A stretch of 38,172 nt of DNA from Lentisphaerota bacterium (lineage in GTDB: Bacteria > Verrucomicrobiota > Kiritimatiellia > RFP12 > JAAYLN01): positions 1 through 38,172 of the forward strand of contig JAAYLN010000084.1 of NCBI GenBank assembly GCA_012521875.1, written 5' to 3'. This document shows, in pieces, positions 22,935-32,725 of the stretch (positions are counted from its first letter, which is position 1; every line of letters begins with the position of its first letter). Under the pieces are notes generated by a model. That model had not been told where the DNA came from. It made no database searches and saw only the letters and a program-made list of their open reading frames with translations. Both the position numbers and the translations under genes were made by a program.

Positions 22935-25795
22935 GAATATTTGAGCTGGCCCAGGAGTTGCAAACGACAAGCGGCGAGGTGCTGCGCTTGGCGCGGGCGC
23001 TGGACCTGGACGCCAGGTCAACCCTGTCGCGCCTGGACAACGACGATGTCCAGACGTTGAAGCGCAGCATGGCCTCGCAGCCGTCTGGGGCAAGACAGGT
23101 TCCGGTCAAGACACAGGCTCTTCTGGCCGCCAAGCGCAAGCGCGCCGCGCAACAGAGAGACGCCAAGGCGGCTGCCGAACGGCAGGCGCTTGAGGCGGCG
23201 ATCTCGCGTGCCCGCGAAGCGCACGCGCGTGCCAGCGGCGAAGCACCGGACACCAAGCCGTCCAGGAAGACCGATGCCCCGGTCGAGGCTGCTGCGGCAG
23301 CACCGGCCACCGGGACGCCGGACGTGCCTGAGAAGACCCTGAAGATCGAGCCCCTGCCGCCTGTCGAGGTGGAGGGCAAGGTCATCATCCATGCTGCGGT
23401 CGAAACCCTGGAGCCCGCAGAGAAGACCGGTTCGCATGCGGCAGAGGATGATGATCGCGACTCACACGGCGTCGAGATTGATCCCGACGAGGAGTTCGAC
23501 CCCGACGAGGAGATTGCCACGGCCTATCTCGGCCGGCAGGCCAAGACCCCGCAGACATCCAAGGCGCACCCCATGCGTCCCAAGGAGACGCGTGACGTCG
23601 ACTTGCCGCGGCCGCCCGCGGGCAAACGCGGAGCCGCTGCGGCAGCCAAGACACCGGCCTCCAGGCGAGGCACCCGGGATGCCGCCGGCAGGGCCGCACA
23701 GGCGCAGGACCGCCGCGAAGAGGCCGCACAGGCACGCGGCCAGAAGGGCGGCATCCCGCGCGGGCTGCAGCAGGGCATTCCACGCGGACAGCAGGGCATC
23801 GTGCGCGGCAAGCAGGACGGAGGTATCCCGCGCGGGCTGCAGCAGGGCATTCCACGCGGACAGCAGGGCATCGTGCGCGGCAAGCAGGACGCTGGTATCC
23901 CACGCGGCAAGCAGGGCGGCATTCCGCGCGGCAAGCAGACCGCCACCGAGCGCGGTGCCACACCCGCCAGGCAGCGCTTCGCCCCCGTCGTCTCCAGCGC
24001 CCCATCGGCCGACAAGGTGATCCAACTGCGCGGCCCTATCCCCCTCAAGGATCTGGCCGAGATGATGGGCATCCGCCCCAACCGCCTGATCGCCGACCTG
24101 ATGCAGTTGAACGTGCTCGTCTCGATCAACCAGCGGGTCGACATCGAGCGGGCCGGCAAGATCGCCGAAAAGTACGGCTACACCGTCGAGATGGAGCGCA
24201 CCCGCCGCTCCGCGACGCGCAAGCCGACCATCAAGCGCCTCGATGAGGAGGACGACATCCCCGAGGACCAGCCCGAGGATATGAAGCCGCGTCCGCCCGT
24301 CGTGACCTTCCTCGGCCACGTCGACCACGGCAAGACCTCCCTCATGGACTACATCCGCGAGGCCAAGGTGGTCGCCGGCGAGGCCGGCGGTATCACGCAG
24401 CACATCGGCGCCTACTCCGTCGAGGTCGCCGGGCGCAAGATCACTTTCCTTGATACGCCGGGTCATGCGGCCTTCTCGGCCATGCGCGCCCGCGGCGCCA
24501 ACCTCACCGACATCGCCGTGATCATCATCGCCGCGGACGACGGCATCATGCCGCAGACGCGCGAGGTCATCAGGCAGGCCCAGCAGGCCGGGGTGCAGCT
24601 CATGGTTGCGATCAACAAGTGCGACCTGCCCTCCGCCAAGCCCGACCGCGTGCGCCAGCAACTGCAAGGCGAAGGCCTCACCCCCGAGGAGTGGGGCGGC
24701 GACCTGATCGTCTGCGAGGTCAGCGCCATGACCGGCCAGGGCGTCGACCACCTGCTCGAGATGATCCTGCTCCAGGCCGATATGCTGGAACTCGAGGCCA
24801 ACCCCGACCGCCGCGCCGATGGCTACGTCATCGAGGCGCAGCTCGAGCTGGGCCGTGGCCCGACGGCCACCCTGCTCGTCTCCTCGGGCACGCTCAAGCA
24901 GGGCGATGTTGTGCTAATCGGCGAGCATTTCGGCCGCCTGCGCGGCCTGGTTGACGACCGCGGCCGCAAGGTGCTCAAGGCCGGCCCGGCCACGGCCGTG
25001 CGCGTCATGGGCCTCTCGGGCGTGCCCGAGGCCGGCGCGGAGTTCCGCGTGATGGTCAACGAGAAGCGCGCCCGCGAGCTGGCGGAGAAGTTCGCCCAGG
25101 AACGCAAGGACGCCGAGCTGACCGCCGCCAGCCGTACCGTGACGATGGACACCCTGCTCGAAAAGCTCACCGAGCAGGAGAAGAAGCAGCTCAACGTGAT
25201 CGTCAAGGGCGACACCCAGGGCTCGGTCGAGGCGATCGTTGACTCGCTGCGCGACATCCGCAGCGAGAAGATCGCGCTGGAGATCATCAACACCGGCGTC
25301 GGCAACATCTCCACTACCGACGTGCAGCGCGCTGCGGCCAGTGATTCCCTGGTGGTGGGCTTCCAGGTGGGGCTGGACACAGGCGTTGCGGCGCTGGCGC
25401 GCCACGAGAATGTGCGAGCCCAGACCTTCCGCATCATCTACGAGCTCTTCGACCATGTGAAACAGGCGATGCTCGACCTGCTCGACCCCGAGTACCGCGA
25501 AGTCCACAAGGGCGAGGCGCAGATCCGTGCCATCTTCGACATCGGCCGCAAGGGCCGTGTCGCCGGATGCCAGTTGCTCGGCGGCACCATTGCCACCCGC
25601 TTCCGCGTGCGTATCAAGCGTGCCCGCGAGGTGATCTTCGACGGCCGCATCGCCTCGCTGCGCCACTTCCAGGACGAGGTGCCCGAGGTCAGCGACCTGC
25701 AGGAGTGCGGTATCTTCTTCGACGGCTTCGAGGATTTCGCCGAGGGCGATATCGTCGAATGCTACGCCATGGAAGAGCTCGAGCGCACGTTGTAG
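22931..25795 (+). CDS. infB: translation initiation factor IF-2 with unusual repeat linker
   Basis: A 954-residue GTPase that brings initiator tRNA to the 30S subunit. There are two IF2-N modules (residues 1-50, [20 protein letters not shown]; and about 358-430, [18 protein letters not shown]). The G domain starts near residue 458 with [21 protein letters not shown] and SAMTG. Domains II-IV complete the usual length. Between the IF2-N modules is a long low-complexity linker. Its residues 273-337 consist of eight GI[P/V]RG[L/Q/K]Q units, encoded in part by a 72-bp tandem duplication. The basic repeat is not a standard IF2 feature. Translation is coupled to nusA. Confidence 0.97.
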   Translation: MRIFELAQELQTTSGEVLRLARALDLDARSTLSRLDNDDVQTLKRSMASQPSGARQVPVKTQALLAAKRKRAAQQRDAKAAAERQALEAAISRAREAHARASGEAPDTKPSRKTDAPVEAAAAAPATGTPDVPEKTLKIEPLPPVEVEGKVIIHAAVETLEPAEKTGSHAAEDDDRDSHGVEIDPDEEFDPDEEIATAYLGRQAKTPQTSKAHPMRPKETRDVDLPRPPAGKRGAAAAAKTPASRRGTRDAAGRAAQAQDRREEAAQARGQKGGIPRGLQQGIPRGQQGIVRGKQDGGIPRGLQQGIPRGQQGIVRGKQDAGIPRGKQGGIPRGKQTATERGATPARQRFAPVVSSAPSADKVIQLRGPIPLKDLAEMMGIRPNRLIADLMQLNVLVSINQRVDIERAGKIAEKYGYTVEMERTRRSATRKPTIKRLDEEDDIPEDQPEDMKPRPPVVTFLGHVDHGKTSLMDYIREAKVVAGEAGGITQHIGAYSVEVAGRKITFLDTPGHAAFSAMRARGANLTDIAVIIIAADDGIMPQTREVIRQAQQAGVQLMVAINKCDLPSAKPDRVRQQLQGEGLTPEEWGGDLIVCEVSAMTGQGVDHLLEMILLQADMLELEANPDRRADGYVIEAQLELGRGPTATLLVSSGTLKQGDVVLIGEHFGRLRGLVDDRGRKVLKAGPATAVRVMGLSGVPEAGAEFRVMVNEKRARELAEKFAQERKDAELTAASRTVTMDTLLEKLTEQEKKQLNVIVKGDTQGSVEAIVDSLRDIRSEKIALEIINTGVGNISTTDVQRAAASDSLVVGFQVGLDTGVAALARHENVRAQTFRIIYELFDHVKQAMLDLLDPEYREVHKGEAQIRAIFDIGRKGRVAGCQLLGGTIATRFRVRIKRAREVIFDGRIASLRHFQDEVPEVSDLQECGIFFDGFEDFAEGDIVECYAMEELERTL
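23750..23941 (+). repeat. tandem repeat in infB encoding GIPRGxQ units
   Basis: Two 72-bp units (23750-23821 and 23822-23893) differ at only a few bases and are followed by two shorter related units up to 23941. Each encodes variations of Gly-Ile-Pro/Val-Arg-Gly-X-Gln. The near-identity at DNA level indicates recent expansion. Confidence 0.9.
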
Positions 25796-25802
25796 GATAC
25801 GC

Positions 25803-25834
25803 GCCCATTCCCGCCGCCCGTGGCGGGAATGGGC
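25803..25834 (+). terminator. hairpin after infB
   Basis: GCCCATTCCCGCC and its exact complement GGCGGGAATGGGC enclose a 6-base loop, seven bases past the infB stop. The stem is 13 bp. The following bases (accataatact) are not a T-tract, so intrinsic termination is likely but not certain. Confidence 0.65.
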
Positions 25835-25874
25835 ACCATAATACTGGCGCCAGGCCATCGTCCTCGTCCTCGAG

Positions 25875-25990
25875 CCCGGTACTGCCGTGCCTGCCGGCAC
25901 TACCGGTACTGCCGGTGTTGCTCACGGTTGGGCAGACGCCCGCCCCTCCCGCTTGCGCCACGCCGCTACTGTCCCCTGTCTCCTGCCCTT
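25875..25990. repeat. short tandem-repeat remnants before the secreted-protein cluster
   Basis: Variants of 'ccggtactgccg' repeat between about 25877 and 25918. At 25966-25989 a CTGTCCC/CTGTCTC heptamer run like that inside priA appears again. No gene was seen in the 250-base gap. Confidence 0.6.
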
Positions 25991-26046
25991 ATTTTCCGGT
26001 GGAGTAAAAACAGATATGATGCTTTAATAAACCCGGATTGTGCGTT

Positions 26047-27510
26047 ATGAACCGTTTTCTATTACCACTTTCGCTGCTCCTCCTCTCTATCGCCATGGCA
26101 GCGCCGCGCAGCGGCGCAGCGGCGACCAACCTGATCGTCGCCGCCGGGGACGGCGTGGCGCTCACCGCCTACTGTACCCACCCCTTCGATGCGCGCCGCA
26201 TCATGCCCGATGACGACGGCGCATCCGCCCTCGCCACCGGACTCGATGCCGTCGCGGCGCGCGGCGCGTCCGAAGCCCTCTCGCTGGTGGTCAGGAGCCC
26301 CGCTGCGGTACAATCACTCTCGATCGAGGTCGCCGACCTTGTCGCCGGCGACAAGACCCTGCCCGCGAACATCATCGACATCCGTATCGTCAAGGTCTGG
26401 TACCAGTCCGGCAACGCCTGGTTCACCGAGATCGCCGATCACGGGCGTCCGGTGCTGGTGCCCGAGCTGCTGCTGCACAACGACAACCTCGTGCGTACCG
26501 ACCCCAAGGCCCGTTCCAACCTCGTGCTCTCCAAGGGGCAGCACCTGCCCTGCACACAAGCCGGTCTCGTGGCGGACGACGATGCCGCGACGCTCCAGCC
26601 CTTCACCCTCGCCGCCGGCGCGGCGCGCCAGCTCTTCGTGGGCATCACCGTGCCCCGCGACGCCGCGCCCGGATACTACACGGGGCGTCTCACCTTCGAG
26701 GCCGACGGCCGGCCGGCCGGTTACATGCCGGTTGCGCTGCGCGTGCTCCCCTATGTGCTGCCGCCGCCACGCGCCCGCTTTAGCGACCGCCCGTTTGTAT
26801 ATTACGCCCCCGCCGGCCTCGGCTCCTTCACCACGCCCCCGCCGTCCGATTTCCGCCCCATCACCTTCGCGACAACACCCGACTACCGGCAGCAGGCGCA
26901 TCTGCACAAGGTACACCTCTTCACCCAGACGGCCACCCTGCGCCAGCTTGAGCCCGTCCGCGCCATCGGCGCCATGGCCCTCGACGCCGCGCCACCGCTT
27001 CCCGGCATCGAAAACCCGGCGGTCTGGCGCCGCAAGAAGGGCATAATAGCCTTCCTCGCGGGCTACGACGGCATCTACCTGGCCGCCATCACCGACCCCG
27101 TCGCCCCCTGGAACGAGGCCGGACGTCCGGTTTACCGCTCGCGCTCGCTGCTCTATCCCACCGCCACCGCCGCCCTCCACACCCTGGCTTCCGAAGCACT
27201 CCGCGCCGCCGCCACCGACGTGGCCTACCTGAGCTATCTCCACACGCTGGCGCAGGGGCTGCTAGCCGCGGACGACCATACCATCGTGGTTGAAGGCCGC
27301 CGCGCCCTCGCCTGGACGGAGGACATCAGCAAGAGCTCCCCCGCGCCGGACACCGTGCGCCTCGACGCCATCGCCTGGATCGAGCGGCTCCGCCAGTTTG
27401 CCCCCTCCCGCCCCGACGCCCTCGCCTGTACGGGCGGCACGCATGCCGCCCCGCCGCCTACTGCCACAGCCTCAGCCGCTGTAAAGGCGGCGCGCATGCC
27501 GCCCCCCTGA
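26047..27510 (+). CDS. secreted DUF4091-like protein lacking the catalytic core
   Basis: A 487-residue protein starting with a signal peptide (MNRFLLPLSLLLLSIAMAAP). Residues about 85-235 form a beta-sandwich related to that of the 1300-residue gene at 28821: NIIDIRIVKVWYQSGNAW and LVPELLLHNDNLVRTD match ESLDIRIVKCWFNPASGW and LAPELLLYDDALVKVD. The C-terminal part (IENPAVWRRKKGI ... YPTATAALHTLASEALR) matches the end of the other protein's barrel. The middle of that barrel, including the Asp-Glu pair, is missing, so it is probably non-catalytic. The ATG at 26047 is chosen over the earlier start at 26038 because it begins the signal peptide. Two secreted-protein genes follow closely. Confidence 0.72.
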   Translation: MNRFLLPLSLLLLSIAMAAPRSGAAATNLIVAAGDGVALTAYCTHPFDARRIMPDDDGASALATGLDAVAARGASEALSLVVRSPAAVQSLSIEVADLVAGDKTLPANIIDIRIVKVWYQSGNAWFTEIADHGRPVLVPELLLHNDNLVRTDPKARSNLVLSKGQHLPCTQAGLVADDDAATLQPFTLAAGAARQLFVGITVPRDAAPGYYTGRLTFEADGRPAGYMPVALRVLPYVLPPPRARFSDRPFVYYAPAGLGSFTTPPPSDFRPITFATTPDYRQQAHLHKVHLFTQTATLRQLEPVRAIGAMALDAAPPLPGIENPAVWRRKKGIIAFLAGYDGIYLAAITDPVAPWNEAGRPVYRSRSLLYPTATAALHTLASEALRAAATDVAYLSYLHTLAQGLLAADDHTIVVEGRRALAWTEDISKSSPAPDTVRLDAIAWIERLRQFAPSRPDALACTGGTHAAPPPTATASAAVKAARMPPP

Positions 27511-27524
27511 TTCAAGGAAAAACC

Positions 27525-28808
27525 ATGTCGCTTATTATAAAATGGCTCCCGCCCATCGCCTGCCTCCTTCTGGTTGCGGGACGCGCGCCCCTTGTCCGGG
27601 GGCAGACACTCAAGGCCACCGAGGTCATCCACTCGAGCTGGGTCGCGCTCGACCGCGGCAGCAATGCCGACTTCGTCGAGGAGAACTTCAGGCAGAAGCC
27701 CTCGTGCGTACACACGAACTTCATCCGCATCGAGGCGCCCGCCACGTCCGGGGCGCGCCCGCAACCGGAGAGCGGCCATGCCGCGGCCGTCATCTACAAC
27801 CACAGCGGCTGGCTGTTCGCCCTGCGCTTCCGTGCCGGGCATGATCCGGCCCGCTTCGGCAAGACCGAGCTATACCTGCGCTCCCACAATCCCGATGTGC
27901 CGCCGCGCCACCTGCAAATCCTGCCGGCCGACGACCGCATCCTGCAAATGGCACCGCTTGACTTCGGCGGCGCCATCGTGATCCCGCACCGCAACCGCCC
28001 CAACCCCAGGCACCCCTACATCAGCGAGACGGAGCTCGCCTCCGGCTTCGGCCCCGCCGGGCCGCTCAACCACGAATTCAAGATCATGCGTACCGCCAGC
28101 GGCGAGCACCTCATCACCTGCTTTTTCCGCTGGAAGGGGTTCGGTACCGACCTGCCCTTCAATCTCGAGAATGCCCGCCAGGGCATAGACTGGGGCATCA
28201 AGATCATCCGGCACGGACCCGATGGCACCAGATACGTCTTCGGCCCCTCGGACGCGCCCTACGCCGACTACGCCACCCTCTCCTGGCCGCCGATCAAGGC
28301 CGCCTACCGCATCGGCATCTATCACAAATGGGTCTTCATCGGCCTCAGCTCCCTCGCCGGACAGGTCAGCGAGGGCGCCCGCTCCTACTGGGAGATATCC
28401 GGCGCGGAGTCGGCCTACGGTTTCCGCCAGCCGGCGGAGCCCACCCTGCAGCCCCGCGAACCGGCCTCCGACCGCCTCTTCCTCGCCGCCCGGCTCGAAC
28501 CCTTCCTGACGGCCAACCAGAAGTTCCTCTCCATGTTTTCCTACTCCTCGGAAAAGGGCTCGCCCTCGTACAGCCTGCCCGACAACGCGAAGGACGACTT
28601 CTTCACCAGGGAAGTGCGCCGCCTCTACTCCTACCGCGACGACATCGCCGACCTGCGCCGTGCCTATCTCCTCGACCGCCTGCTCGGGCGGGAGGTGCAG
28701 ATCCCCGCGCCCAAACCAACAAAGAAGGCTCCCGCCCCAGTCACCTGGGACTCACTGGAAGACGGCGGCCTCCATGAGATCAAGCTCGATGAAGATCCGC
28801 TCTTCTAA
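27525..28808 (+). CDS. secreted protein of unknown function
   Basis: A 427-residue protein with an N-terminal signal or anchor (MSLIIKWLPPIACLLLVAG). The body (SSWVALDRGSNADFVEENFRQ, GWLFALRFRAGHDPARFGKTELYLRS, HEFKIMRTASGEHLITCFFRW) looks like beta-rich carbohydrate-binding or CBM9/DOMON-like folds, but I do not recognise a family with confidence. The C-terminal 100 residues are helical and charged (DDFFTREVRRLYSYRDDIADLRRAY). It lies 14 bases after the DUF4091-like gene and 12 bases before the next, in one probable operon, so an extracellular polysaccharide-related role is a reasonable guess. Confidence 0.6.
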   Translation: MSLIIKWLPPIACLLLVAGRAPLVRGQTLKATEVIHSSWVALDRGSNADFVEENFRQKPSCVHTNFIRIEAPATSGARPQPESGHAAAVIYNHSGWLFALRFRAGHDPARFGKTELYLRSHNPDVPPRHLQILPADDRILQMAPLDFGGAIVIPHRNRPNPRHPYISETELASGFGPAGPLNHEFKIMRTASGEHLITCFFRWKGFGTDLPFNLENARQGIDWGIKIIRHGPDGTRYVFGPSDAPYADYATLSWPPIKAAYRIGIYHKWVFIGLSSLAGQVSEGARSYWEISGAESAYGFRQPAEPTLQPREPASDRLFLAARLEPFLTANQKFLSMFSYSSEKGSPSYSLPDNAKDDFFTREVRRLYSYRDDIADLRRAYLLDRLLGREVQIPAPKPTKKAPAPVTWDSLEDGGLHEIKLDEDPLF

Positions 28809-28820
28809 AGGGAAATGACG

Positions 28821-31800
28821 ATGACTTTCCTTCCCAACCATACCCTCCGCCGCGCCCGTGTGCCGCTGCCGCTCTGCCTCGCCGCACTGCTGGTGGTGAC
28901 CGGTCCCCTGCGGGCCGGCACCCCGCCCACCACCCTCGTGCTCGATACCGCGCGCATCACACCCACTGCAGGCGTCCGCATCGACCGCGGTGCCGCGCCC
29001 GACGGTACCGATGCCCTGGTCTTCAACGGTACCGCCGAAGGCGGCGTGCCGTTCCCCGTCTCCGACGACGAGCTGAAGCGTCTCCCCGGAACGGAGCTGA
29101 GTGTCAGCTTCTGGGTGCGCATAGACCGGATTGCCGAGTCCCGCATCGGCCTGGGATGCCGCATCCCGCAGCACCGCCAGCCGCGGCAGGCGCCGATCAT
29201 CGTGGATGCCGGTACCGTCGCCACCGCCTTCGGCTCCTACAATATCTACTCGCCGGTGGAGCAGCCGCTGGCCACCGGTGCCTGGCACCATGTCGCCTTC
29301 ACCTACTCCATGTCGAACCTCACCTTCGCGACCTACTACGACGGCATTCCCCAGCGCTGCGGCACCCTGACGCCCGACATCCCCGCGCCGGTGGCGGTCT
29401 CCAGCCTGCTCGGCCCCCTGGGCGGCAAGCCGTTCACCGGAGCCATCGGCGGCGTGCGCCTCTGGAACCGGGCGCTGCCGGCGGAGGCGCTGCTGCGCTT
29501 CCGCCCCTCGCCCGCCGCCGCCCGCGCCCTGGCGGCACCCCTGACCGCCGCGGCGTCCGACACGCCCCACGCCCCCTTCCGCCAGTGGTGTACCGCGCTG
29601 GCCGCCGAGGCCAAGGCGGGCGAGCCAGTCTCGCTGCGCCGCTGGCAGTTCATCGCCGGCGTCACCCGCGACCTGCCCACCCTCGCGTCATGGGCCCGCC
29701 CCCTAGCCACCGGACGCCTGGCCCGCGCGCCCTTCCTCGCAACCTCGATCTATCCCTACGACCACGAGAAGCGCCTGCCGTTCCGTCTGCCGCACGACGG
29801 CACCCCCACCGACACCCTGGAAACCGCCCTCGCCAGGGGTGAATACGAGTCGCTCTCCTTCATGCTCCATCCCCTGCGGAACATCGGCAGGCTCGAGATC
29901 AAGGCAGCCCCCCCCCGCAATGAAAAGGGCGCCACCCTGCCGGTGGAGTCGCTCGATATCCGCATTGTCAAGTGCTGGTTCAATCCCGCCAGCGGCTGGA
30001 ACACCTACTTCGGCGGCGGCCGCGAGTTCCCCACCCTGGCCCCCGAGCTCCTGCTGTACGACGACGCCCTCGTCAAGGTTGACACCGACAACCGCGCCAA
30101 CTACCTGCGCGTCGACTACCGTTCCGGCTCACGCTATGTGGATATCAGCCGCTACGGCACCCCCTCGACCGTCCCGCCCTTCAACTATGTCCGCGACCCG
30201 GTCGCGGACGCGCCGGGCCCCCTGCCCCTGCCGCTACCGCTCACCGAGGGACGCAACCAGCAGTTCTGGGTCACCGTGCATGCCCCCTCCAACGCCGCCC
30301 CCGGCACCTATACCACCGAGATCACCCTCACCGCCGACGGTGCCGCCGCCGGCTCGCTGCAGCTCAGCGCCACCGTGCGCCCCTATCTCCTCCCGCGCCC
30401 GATGACGCGCTACAACCCGAACCTCGAATACCTCGGCGCCTTCATGAACCACTGCCAGCTCGCCTCCCAGGTCGGCATGGGCAAGAGCCTGGCACACGCC
30501 GAGAAGCGCTTCCTGGCCGAGATGCGCAACATGGTCGCCCACAACATGCTGCATCCCTTCATGTCGGGCTTCGACAACGAGTCCGATGACGAGCTCACCA
30601 TCCGTCAATTCCAGCTCATGCGCGAGGCCGGCATGCCGCTCCAGCCCCTCTTCGGCGGCTCCGGCTTCAATCCGGAGTGGCTGGGCTGGATGCGCGAGGG
30701 CGGGTCGTTCGAGAACGAGCCGGAAACCTACGAGCGCTTACGGCGCGACTTCGAGAAGCGCATCATCCGTGCCGCCGGCCGTTTCGACGAGGTGGTGGGG
30801 CACCGCGACGTCTACTTCTACGGCCTCGACGAGGCGGGGCCCGGCACCGTGCGCCAGGAGTTCGCCTTCTTCTCGATCCTGCACAAGTACGGCTTCAAGG
30901 CCTTCATCACCTCCGGCGTGGCCGCCTTTGCCAACTTCGTCGTGGATGCCAACGACATCCCCGCGCACGTCAGCGAGTTCGAGGCCCGGCGCTGGCACCT
31001 CGGCGGCGCGCGGCTCTTCAGCTACGCCTGTCCCTTCACCGGCCCCGAAAACCCCGAGGTCTGGCGCCGCACCAAGGGACTGCGGATGTACATGGCCAAC
31101 TACGACGGCATTGCCGAGTATGTCTGGTACGAGGGCCACCATATCTGGAACGATTTTGTCGCCGCCAGCCGCTACAAGAACTTCAACATCGTCTATCCCA
31201 CCCACGACGGCGTGATCGATACCGTCGCCTGGGAGGCGCTGCGCGAGGCCTTTGACGATGTGCGCTACGCGACGCTCCTGAAGCAGATTGCCACCGCCGC
31301 CATGGCCGCGGATGCCCCGGAAACCGCCACCATGGGCCGCGAGCACCTCTTCTGGCTCGAATCCACCGATCCCGAGACCGTTGACCTCGACGCCTTCCGC
31401 GCCAGCGCGGCCCAGCGTATCGAGATGCTCGCCAAGCGGCTGCCAGGCTTCCGTTCCCCCGCCGCGCCCCGGGCCCGCCTCACCCTGCCCGCCCCCCTGC
31501 CGGCACTCGCCGCAAGTCCCGCACAAGCCGGCACCTCCGCCGGTGAAGGCATCAGCGAGGCCGACGCCAGACTCCTGTCCGCCGTCCTGACGGATCGCGC
31601 GCGCACGGAAGCACTCCACGGACGCCCCCGCCTGCGCCAGTCCTACCTGGAAACCCTCGATAAGCTCACGGGCGACGCCGCCCGCGCGGAACTCCTCGTG
31701 ACCCTCGGCGCGCTGGAGGCCGATATGGGCGCCACGTCCGACGCGCTCGGGCACTGGCACGCCGCTGCAACCATGGGCGCCGCCTCCACCACCAACCGCC

Positions 31801-32723
31801 TGCGCGCCATCCGGGGCATCATCGGGCACGACCCCGTCGGACCGCGCGCCGCCGCCTTCGCGAATCTCGCCAAGACCCTGCCGGGCGTCACGACCGACGA
31901 TCTGCTCGAGGTCAACCTGGCACTCGCCAAGCGGCGCAAGAGCCAGAATTTCTACGACCAGGCCATCCCCCCGCTGCTGGCCGCCGCCGCGACCAGCGGG
32001 CTCGATGCTTCGCGCCTGACCCGCATACGCCTGGAATTGGCCGCCACCTACCGCGTGCTGGGCAACGATGCCGAGGCCCGCAGGATCTACCAGGAGGTCA
32101 TCAACGCCGGCGGGGCGGCGGCGCAGGTCAATGCGGCCTACCGCGGACTGCTCGAGACCATCGTCACCCCCACCGAATACGACTGGGTGCCGACCAGGGC
32201 GGCGCTCGACGAGGCTCTGGCCATCTACAACGCCGCCTGCGATAAGGGCCGCCTCTCCAACCAGGCGGCCGCCGACTTCATCGCCCTCATGGCACCGGCC
32301 TTCATCGCCGCCGGCCAGCCCGGCGTGATCATCGGACTCGGCGAGCCCCTGGTCGCCCCCGGCGCGGCGCTCAAGCGCAGCGAGGCGGCGCTCCTCTTCG
32401 AAAAGCTGGGCGACGCCCACGTCGCGCTCAAGCAGCACGCCAAAGCCGTCTCCTGCTACGAGCGCGTCGAGCCGGTCGGACAGCTCCGCATCCTGGAGAA
32501 GATCGGTGACAACGCCCGGCTGGCCAAGAACTTCCGCCGTGCCCAGCAGGCCTATGCCGACATGGTTCCCATGATCGACAAGGAGGAGAACAAGTCGTTC
32601 TACAACCGCATCTCGCGCTACGTCGTCCTGCTCACCCAGGCCACACGCGACGCGACCGCCCCCACCACCGAGTCGGTCTTCGACGCGCCGGGCGACTTCG
32701 GTGGTCTCACACTGGAAGAGTAA
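28821..32723 (+). CDS. large secreted LamG + GH123-like (DUF4091) + TPR protein
   Basis: A 1300-residue protein. It has a signal peptide (LPLCLAALLVVTGPLRAG), a LamG/concanavalin-like domain at about 45-235 (LSVSFWVRIDRI, WHHVAFTYSMSNLTFATYYDG) and a beta-sandwich at 310-540. A DUF4091/GH123-like barrel spans about 540-850, and helical TPR-like repeats run from about 930 to the end. The barrel contains YFYGLDEAG, whose adjacent Asp-Glu pair matches the catalytic pair of GH123 beta-N-acetylgalactosaminidases; activity is inferred. The ORF track uses the ATG at 28815, but AAAGGG sits only two bases before it and about 8 before the ATG at 28821, which I prefer. The stop is two bases before the AddB-like gene. 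Confidence 0.78.
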   Translation: MTFLPNHTLRRARVPLPLCLAALLVVTGPLRAGTPPTTLVLDTARITPTAGVRIDRGAAPDGTDALVFNGTAEGGVPFPVSDDELKRLPGTELSVSFWVRIDRIAESRIGLGCRIPQHRQPRQAPIIVDAGTVATAFGSYNIYSPVEQPLATGAWHHVAFTYSMSNLTFATYYDGIPQRCGTLTPDIPAPVAVSSLLGPLGGKPFTGAIGGVRLWNRALPAEALLRFRPSPAAARALAAPLTAAASDTPHAPFRQWCTALAAEAKAGEPVSLRRWQFIAGVTRDLPTLASWARPLATGRLARAPFLATSIYPYDHEKRLPFRLPHDGTPTDTLETALARGEYESLSFMLHPLRNIGRLEIKAAPPRNEKGATLPVESLDIRIVKCWFNPASGWNTYFGGGREFPTLAPELLLYDDALVKVDTDNRANYLRVDYRSGSRYVDISRYGTPSTVPPFNYVRDPVADAPGPLPLPLPLTEGRNQQFWVTVHAPSNAAPGTYTTEITLTADGAAAGSLQLSATVRPYLLPRPMTRYNPNLEYLGAFMNHCQLASQVGMGKSLAHAEKRFLAEMRNMVAHNMLHPFMSGFDNESDDELTIRQFQLMREAGMPLQPLFGGSGFNPEWLGWMREGGSFENEPETYERLRRDFEKRIIRAAGRFDEVVGHRDVYFYGLDEAGPGTVRQEFAFFSILHKYGFKAFITSGVAAFANFVVDANDIPAHVSEFEARRWHLGGARLFSYACPFTGPENPEVWRRTKGLRMYMANYDGIAEYVWYEGHHIWNDFVAASRYKNFNIVYPTHDGVIDTVAWEALREAFDDVRYATLLKQIATAAMAADAPETATMGREHLFWLESTDPETVDLDAFRASAAQRIEMLAKRLPGFRSPAAPRARLTLPAPLPALAASPAQAGTSAGEGISEADARLLSAVLTDRARTEALHGRPRLRQSYLETLDKLTGDAARAELLVTLGALEADMGATSDALGHWHAAATMGAASTTNRLRAIRGIIGHDPVGPRAAAFANLAKTLPGVTTDDLLEVNLALAKRRKSQNFYDQAIPPLLAAAATSGLDASRLTRIRLELAATYRVLGNDAEARRIYQEVINAGGAAAQVNAAYRGLLETIVTPTEYDWVPTRAALDEALAIYNAACDKGRLSNQAAADFIALMAPAFIAAGQPGVIIGLGEPLVAPGAALKRSEAALLFEKLGDAHVALKQHAKAVSCYERVEPVGQLRILEKIGDNARLAKNFRRAQQAYADMVPMIDKEENKSFYNRISRYVVLLTQATRDATAPTTESVFDAPGDFGGLTLEE

Positions 32724-32725
32724 GC

